NCBI RefSeq assembly: GCF_017571495.1 | Contig: NZ_JAGETZ010000014.1 | Location: forward strand, 62,001-126,000 | From: Hymenobacter negativus | Lineage (GTDB): Bacteria; Bacteroidota; Bacteroidia; Cytophagales; Hymenobacteraceae | DNA: 64,000 bases | Direction: 5' to 3' | Shown: positions 59,629 to 64,000 of the stretch, piece by piece | Layout of the letters: every line of letters starts with the position of its first letter | How positions within the stretch are numbered: the first letter of the stretch is position 1 | Program-made: the position numbers and the translations under genes | The notes under the pieces: model-generated | What the model was told of the DNA's origin: nothing | Seen by the model: the letters and a program-made list of their open reading frames with translations, nothing else | Database searches by the model: none

Positions 59629-61686
59629 ATGAAAATAGCGCTGATTTTTGGCTGGCTGCTGGCTGCCGCGCCCGGAGGGTGGGCGGCTCCAGCGGCTGCG
59701 CCCCGGCCCATAGTGGTATCAGCGAGCGGTAAGGCCGATTTCCGTACCGTGCAGGAGGCCATCAACAGCCTGCCAGCCCATGCCGAGCAGCCCCGCACCG
59801 TGCTGATTAAGAATGGCACGTACCGCGAGAAAATCTATATCGATGGCAAGGACAAGGTCGTGCTGCAAGGCGAAAGCGAAAAGGGGGTTATCCTGACCGT
59901 GGCCCAGGCCCGCGATGCCTGGCACTGCACCAACCCCGACGACTGGGGCGTAGCCACCCTCAACGTGCGCAAATCGCCCGACCTGACCCTCGAAAACCTG
60001 ACGGTGCTCAATACCTACGGCTTCGACCACAAGGGCCAGCCCGATGAGGAAATAAATTGTCCATCTGCTGAAGCAGGAGCCCAAAAAAAAATCAGTGCCA
60101 ACGGCCATCAGATGGCCATGCGCACCTTCGCAGGCTCGGCGCGCATTACCGTGCGGCACTGTACGTTTCGGGCGCTAGGTGGCGACACCGTGAGCCCCTG
60201 GGATACGGAAAACGGCCTGTTCTACTTTAAGGACTGCACCATGGAGGGCGGCGTGGACTTCTACTGTCCGCGCGGGTGGTCCTACGCTGAAAACTGCCGC
60301 TTTGAGTGCCACAGTACCAGTGCCGCCATCTGGCACGACGGCTCGGGTAACCAGGACTCGAAAACGGTGCTAAAAAATTGCACCTTCACCGGTGACGACA
60401 ATTTCAAGCTGGGCCGCTTTCACCGCGAGGCGCAGTTTTACCTAGTGGGCTGCAAATTCCCGCAGAACATGGCCGATGCCGACATCTACTGGGCCGAATC
60501 GGGCCCAGGGGCTAAGCGCTGGGGGCGGCGTGTATACTACTTTGGCTGCCACCGCCAGGGCGGCGACTATGCCTGGATGCGCGACAACCTAGCCACCGCC
60601 GCCGGTGCTCCCAAACCCGAGCAGATTACCGCCAACTGGACTTTCGGCGGGCGTTGGAATGTAGATAAGAGCCGCCCTCCGCTTCCCGCGCCAGTCGCCG
60701 CGCCGGTGGTTACCGACAGCATTGCTGAGAAAATGCTGGTGTTTCAGCGTGGCATAGGCGGCTGGCCCAAGGCCGTGGGTAACGAGAAAGTGGACTATAG
60801 CCACCCCCTGACGGCCGCCGTCCGGAACAGCACCCTGGCCGATAAGAACCGTAACGACGCCACCATCGATAACAACGCCACCACCCGCGAGATAAACTAC
60901 CTCGTGGAGGCGTACCAGAAAACCAACAATCCTGCCTACCGCACGGCTGCCGAAGCCGGAGTGAGCTTCCTGCTGAAAATGCAGTACGCCAACGGCGGGT
61001 TTCCGCAGTACTACCCCGATTTCAGCAATTACCGCCACCAGATTACCTACAACGACAACGCCATGATACGCGTGCTCGTGGTGTTGCGCAAAGTGGCCAC
61101 TCAGACGGGTCCATTTGCCGCGCTCGATGCCAGCTATGCCCAGCGCGCCAAAGACGCCGTGGACCGGGGCATCGACTGCATTCTGAAAACGCAGTACCGC
61201 CGCGAGGGCCAGCTCACGGCCTGGTGCGCGCAATACGACGAGAAAACCCTGCTGCCCGCCAAGGCCCGCGCCTTCGAACTGGCCTCGCTGAGTGGCGACG
61301 AGTCGGTAGAAATCGTGCGTTTCCTGATGGGAATTGAGAACCCTTCTGCCGAAGTGAAAGCAGCCATTGAAAGCGCCGTGGCCTGGTTTGAAAAAGTGAA
61401 GCTGAAGGACACCATGATGAAGGAAATTGCGGCACCCAGCGAAAAATCCGGTCGTGACCGGGTCATCGTATCCGAGCCCGGCGCGACGCTCTGGGCGCGC
61501 TTTTACGAGCTGGATACCGACCGGCCGATTTATGTAGGCCGTGATAGTCAGGTGCATTATCAGCTGACCGAAATCGAGAACGAGCGCCGGGCCGGCTACC
61601 TCTACGCCGGTACCTGGCCCGAGAAACTATTGACCAAAGAATATCCTGCTTGGCAGAAGCGGGTGAGTACGGGAGAGAAGAAATAA
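59629..61686 (+). CDS. Fusion of a CE8-like pectinesterase and a PL10 pectate lyase
   Basis: 685 residues with a Sec signal (IALIFGWLLAAAPGGWAAP). N-terminal CE8-like beta-helix, about 25-345: ADFRTVQEAINSLPAH, GGDTVSPWDTENG (Asp kept, Gln replaced by Gly at about 183), EGGVDFYCPRGWSYAENC (Asp about 210), KLGRFHREAQFY (Arg kept, Trp replaced by His). C-terminal PL10 (alpha/alpha)3 domain, about 360-685: GGWPKAVGNEKVDYS, INYLVEAYQKTNNPAY, FLLKMQYANGGFPQYYPDFS, TAWCAQYDEKTLLPAKARAF and ELASLSGDESVEIVRFLMGI. It would de-esterify and cleave the same chain, probably in the periplasm since no T9SS domain is present. Both halves are the length of the stand-alone families. Confidence 0.9.
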   Translation: MKIALIFGWLLAAAPGGWAAPAAAPRPIVVSASGKADFRTVQEAINSLPAHAEQPRTVLIKNGTYREKIYIDGKDKVVLQGESEKGVILTVAQARDAWHCTNPDDWGVATLNVRKSPDLTLENLTVLNTYGFDHKGQPDEEINCPSAEAGAQKKISANGHQMAMRTFAGSARITVRHCTFRALGGDTVSPWDTENGLFYFKDCTMEGGVDFYCPRGWSYAENCRFECHSTSAAIWHDGSGNQDSKTVLKNCTFTGDDNFKLGRFHREAQFYLVGCKFPQNMADADIYWAESGPGAKRWGRRVYYFGCHRQGGDYAWMRDNLATAAGAPKPEQITANWTFGGRWNVDKSRPPLPAPVAAPVVTDSIAEKMLVFQRGIGGWPKAVGNEKVDYSHPLTAAVRNSTLADKNRNDATIDNNATTREINYLVEAYQKTNNPAYRTAAEAGVSFLLKMQYANGGFPQYYPDFSNYRHQITYNDNAMIRVLVVLRKVATQTGPFAALDASYAQRAKDAVDRGIDCILKTQYRREGQLTAWCAQYDEKTLLPAKARAFELASLSGDESVEIVRFLMGIENPSAEVKAAIESAVAWFEKVKLKDTMMKEIAAPSEKSGRDRVIVSEPGATLWARFYELDTDRPIYVGRDSQVHYQLTEIENERRAGYLYAGTWPEKLLTKEYPAWQKRVSTGEKK

Positions 61687-61738
61687 CCTCCGCCTCTAGC
61701 TTCGTTTTGCAATAACAATTACTCCCATCGTACCCACA

Positions 61739-63271
61739 ATGGACACTCTGAATAAACAACTGGCATTAGCCGCCCCCAGCACCACCGTTGCAGTGGCCTG
61801 GCCTACCCCAGCCCTGTTTGAGCTGCCCGAAAAGGTATTGCAGTTTGGGGCGGGCGTGCTGCTGCGCGGCCTGCCCGACTTCATGATTGACGAGGCCAAC
61901 CGCCAGGGCGTATTCAACGGTCGCATTGTGGTGGTGAAAAGCACCGATGGCGGCGACGCCACCGCTTTTGAGCGCCAGAACGGCCTGTACACGGTGTGCG
62001 TGCGCGGCGTGGACGATGGCAAGCCGGTGGAAGAAAACGTGGTGTGCAGCAGCATCAGCCGCGTGCTCTCGGCCAAAAGCCAGTGGGCCGACGTGCTGGA
62101 ATTTGCGAAAAGCCCCGACCTCCAAGTGGTGATTTCCAACACCACCGAAGTGGGTATTCAGCTGGTGAATGAGGACATCCACCTCACGCCGCCTACCTCA
62201 TTCCCGGGCAAGCTGCTGGCCGTGCTGCACGCCCGCTTTGTGGCCTTCAAAGGCGATGTGAACTGCGGGCTGGTGATAGTGCCCACCGAGTTGATTCCCG
62301 ACAACGGCCGCAAGCTCGAAGCCATCGTGCTGGAGCTGGCGCACCGCAACAACTTGAGCAGCGACTTCCTCGACTGGCTCGAATCGGCCAACCACTTTTG
62401 CAATACCCTGGTCGACCGCATCGTGCCCGGCAAGCCCGACGATGCCACCTACACCCAGCTACAGGCCGATTTTGGCTATCAGGACGACCTCCTGACTGTG
62501 GCCGAAGCCTACGCACTGTGGGCCATTGAGGGTGGCGAGCGCGTGAGCGAAGTGCTCTCGTTCCACCGCGTAGCCAAGGGCGTGGTTATCCGGCCCGATA
62601 TCACGCTGTTCCGCGAATTGAAGCTGCGCCTGCTTAACGGTACGCACACGCTCAGCTTTGCCCTGGCCCACCTAAGTGGCTGCGTCACGGTGCGTGAAGC
62701 TTTGGAAAATGAGTATCTGGCTCGCTTCGTTCACAACCTGATGCTGGCAGATTTGCTGCCCGGCATCCCGTACCAGGTCGACGAAAAAATGGGCCAGCGC
62801 TTCGGCATGCAGGTGCTGGACCGCTTCCGCAACCCGTTTCTGGAGCACCGCTGGCTGGCCATTGCCATGCAGGGCACCATGAAAATGCAGATGCGCAACG
62901 TGCCGACCCTGGTGCATTACTACCAGCAGCATCGCGTCGTGCCGCACTACATCGCGTTGGGCTTTGCGGCCTACCTGCTGTTTATGCGCAACACCACTAC
63001 CGGCCCCAGCACGGGGGAAGGCGAGGTTGACGGGCATGCCTATACCATTCAGGACGACCGCGCCAGCTACTTCGCCGACCTCTGGACCAAGCTCTCGCCC
63101 GCGGAGCTGACGAACGCCGTGCTGCGCAATACCGTCCTCTGGGGTTCTGACCTCACCCGCCTGCCCGGCTTTGCCGATAAGGTGAGCCAGTACCTGACCC
63201 AGTTGTTAGAAGAAGGTGCCCCGGCCACACTGGCCGCGTTTTTCACCAAAAAAACAGCCTTGGCTAATTAG
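61739..63271 (+). CDS. uxaB: Tagaturonate reductase (altronate oxidoreductase)
   Basis: 510-residue mannitol-dehydrogenase-family NAD-dependent enzyme reducing tagaturonate to altronate, the second step of galacturonate breakdown after UxaC. Signs: KVLQFGAGVLLRGLPDFMID (nucleotide-binding Gly motif), VVISNTTEVGIQL, IVPTELIPDNGRKLEAIVLE, and the substrate block FRELKLRLLNGTHTLSFALA with the catalytic Lys region. Length and motifs fit UxaB rather than the closely related UxuB or mannitol dehydrogenase. It is followed 28 bases later by uxaA. Confidence 0.94.
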   Translation: MDTLNKQLALAAPSTTVAVAWPTPALFELPEKVLQFGAGVLLRGLPDFMIDEANRQGVFNGRIVVVKSTDGGDATAFERQNGLYTVCVRGVDDGKPVEENVVCSSISRVLSAKSQWADVLEFAKSPDLQVVISNTTEVGIQLVNEDIHLTPPTSFPGKLLAVLHARFVAFKGDVNCGLVIVPTELIPDNGRKLEAIVLELAHRNNLSSDFLDWLESANHFCNTLVDRIVPGKPDDATYTQLQADFGYQDDLLTVAEAYALWAIEGGERVSEVLSFHRVAKGVVIRPDITLFRELKLRLLNGTHTLSFALAHLSGCVTVREALENEYLARFVHNLMLADLLPGIPYQVDEKMGQRFGMQVLDRFRNPFLEHRWLAIAMQGTMKMQMRNVPTLVHYYQQHRVVPHYIALGFAAYLLFMRNTTTGPSTGEGEVDGHAYTIQDDRASYFADLWTKLSPAELTNAVLRNTVLWGSDLTRLPGFADKVSQYLTQLLEEGAPATLAAFFTKKTALAN

Positions 63272-63299
63272 TATTGGTTGTTGATTGTTTAGCCTCCCT

Positions 63300-64000
63300 A
63301 TGAAACATCAAGTTGCCCGCATCCATCCCGCTGATAACGTGCTCGTCGCGCTGGTCGACCTGCCCGTCGGAACCGAAGTGCCTTGGGAAAACGGATTCGT
63401 AACCACCGCCGAACCCATTCCGGCCAAGCACAAGCTGACGCCTTTGGGCCTGAGCGTAGGCCAGCCCGTAACCATGTACGGCGTGCTGGTGGGCACTGCC
63501 CGCGAGGCCATTCGTCCCGGCGGCCGCCTCACCACTGCCAACATTAAGCACGCTACCAACAGCTACGAAGAGCAAGGCCACCAGCGCGCTGCCTGGCAGG
63601 CTCCTGATGTCAGCAACTGGCAGGACCGCACCTTCATGGGCTACCACCGTGCCGATGGCCGCGTGGGCACCGCCAACTATTGGTTGGTAATTCCGCTGGT
63701 ATTCTGCGAAAACCGCAACATTCAGGTTCTCCAAGATGCCCTGATTACCGACCTTGGCTACGCCCGCCGCAAAAATTACCAGCCCGAAACCCGCAAGCTG
63801 GTGGAGCTGATGCAGGCCGGCCGCTCGGTAGAAGAAATCCTGAGTGCCGACCTCGAAGCTGGCGAAAATGCCGCCCGCAGCTCGCGCCCGTTTCCGAACG
63901 TGGACGGCATCCGCTTTCTCTCGCACGAGGGCGGCTGCGGCGGCATCCGGCAGGATGCCCAGACGCTGTGCGGCCTGCTGGCTGGCTACATCACGCACCC
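63300..64000 (+). CDS. uxaA: Altronate dehydratase (3' end outside window)
   Basis: The first 233 residues of UxaA, converting altronate to 2-keto-3-deoxygluconate, are present. They include the N-terminal SAF-like domain (VARIHPADNVLVALVDLPVG, TMYGVLVGTAREAIRPGGRL), the linker and the start of the catalytic domain (FMGYHRADGRVGTANYWLVI, PNVDGIRFLSHEGGCGGIRQ, with Cys and His near an iron site). The protein runs off the right edge. ATG 63300 is preceded by a 28-base gap after uxaB, and the pair forms the end of the susC operon inside this window; kdgK and kdgA would be expected beyond it or elsewhere. Confidence 0.94.
   Translation, partial: MKHQVARIHPADNVLVALVDLPVGTEVPWENGFVTTAEPIPAKHKLTPLGLSVGQPVTMYGVLVGTAREAIRPGGRLTTANIKHATNSYEEQGHQRAAWQAPDVSNWQDRTFMGYHRADGRVGTANYWLVIPLVFCENRNIQVLQDALITDLGYARRKNYQPETRKLVELMQAGRSVEEILSADLEAGENAARSSRPFPNVDGIRFLSHEGGCGGIRQDAQTLCGLLAGYITH

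Noticed and set aside
60589..61557. 322-residue frame on the minus strand opposite the CE8/PL10 fusion
   Set aside because: It is a shadow of the PL10 coding sequence; no start signals and no plausible fold.

Overview
The window reads as a chromosomal segment of a GC-rich member of the Bacteroidota, most like Hymenobacter or a close relative in the Cytophagales. The signs are: a gliding-motility lipoprotein (GldB); several secreted proteins ending in type IX secretion (T9SS) sorting domains; a SusC/SusD pair; promoters of the Bacteroidota type (TTG about 20 bases before TAnnTTTG); and no clear Shine-Dalgarno sequences before most genes. Apart from the two genes cut by the window edges (mutY on the left, uxaA on the right), the genes look intact, with a few decayed T9SS fragments.

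Region 1 (about 1-32,470) is mostly housekeeping: mutY, an HU-type protein, a membrane-anchored TPR protein, a 29-residue COX24/mS38-like protein, RNase G, a small outer-membrane barrel, gldB, a glycosyltransferase, nth, an ECF-type sigma factor with an overlapping small partner gene, an MFS exporter, a Nudix hydrolase, and a PaoABC-type molybdenum aldehyde oxidoreductase with the MocA cytidylyltransferase that would mature its cofactor. These are followed by a ComEA-like HhH protein, two paralogous alpha/beta hydrolases (one lacking its nucleophile serine), uvrA, a TspO-family protein, tpiA, a SWIM/SNF2 helicase and prmA. The gaps here are rich in structured repeats: a REP-like palindrome family, a 42-bp tandem array (11,550-11,843) and a 20/21-bp tandem array just before prmA (31,361-31,610).

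Region 2 (about 32,480-64,000) is a large pectin/polygalacturonate utilisation locus. It holds a secreted PL1 pectate lyase, a LacI-family regulator, a pectinesterase carrying two copies of an unassigned module of about 223 residues, a stand-alone secreted copy of that module, a GH28 polygalacturonase, a GH105 unsaturated uronyl hydrolase with an extra C-terminal domain, a sodium:solute symporter, a second pectinesterase, and an apparent operon susC-susD-kdgF-(CE8+PL10 fusion)-uxaB-uxaA. Together these would de-esterify and cut pectin outside the cell, import oligomers through SusCD, trim them in the periplasm, and feed galacturonate into the Uxa pathway.

The strongest new signal is a 33-bp element present five times, always in the same orientation to the gene it precedes: the PL1 gene, the modular pectinesterase, the stand-alone module gene, the GH28 gene and the susC operon. 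It has a CCGG-centred dyad plus a fixed gene-proximal arm (TTGCRCAA then A-rich) and is very probably the operator of this regulon, with the LacI-family protein at 37,394-38,425 the obvious candidate to bind it. Between the PL1 gene and the regulator lie two T9SS cargo remnants and one intact cargo gene. All function calls come from reading motifs and gene order by eye; no database search was run.
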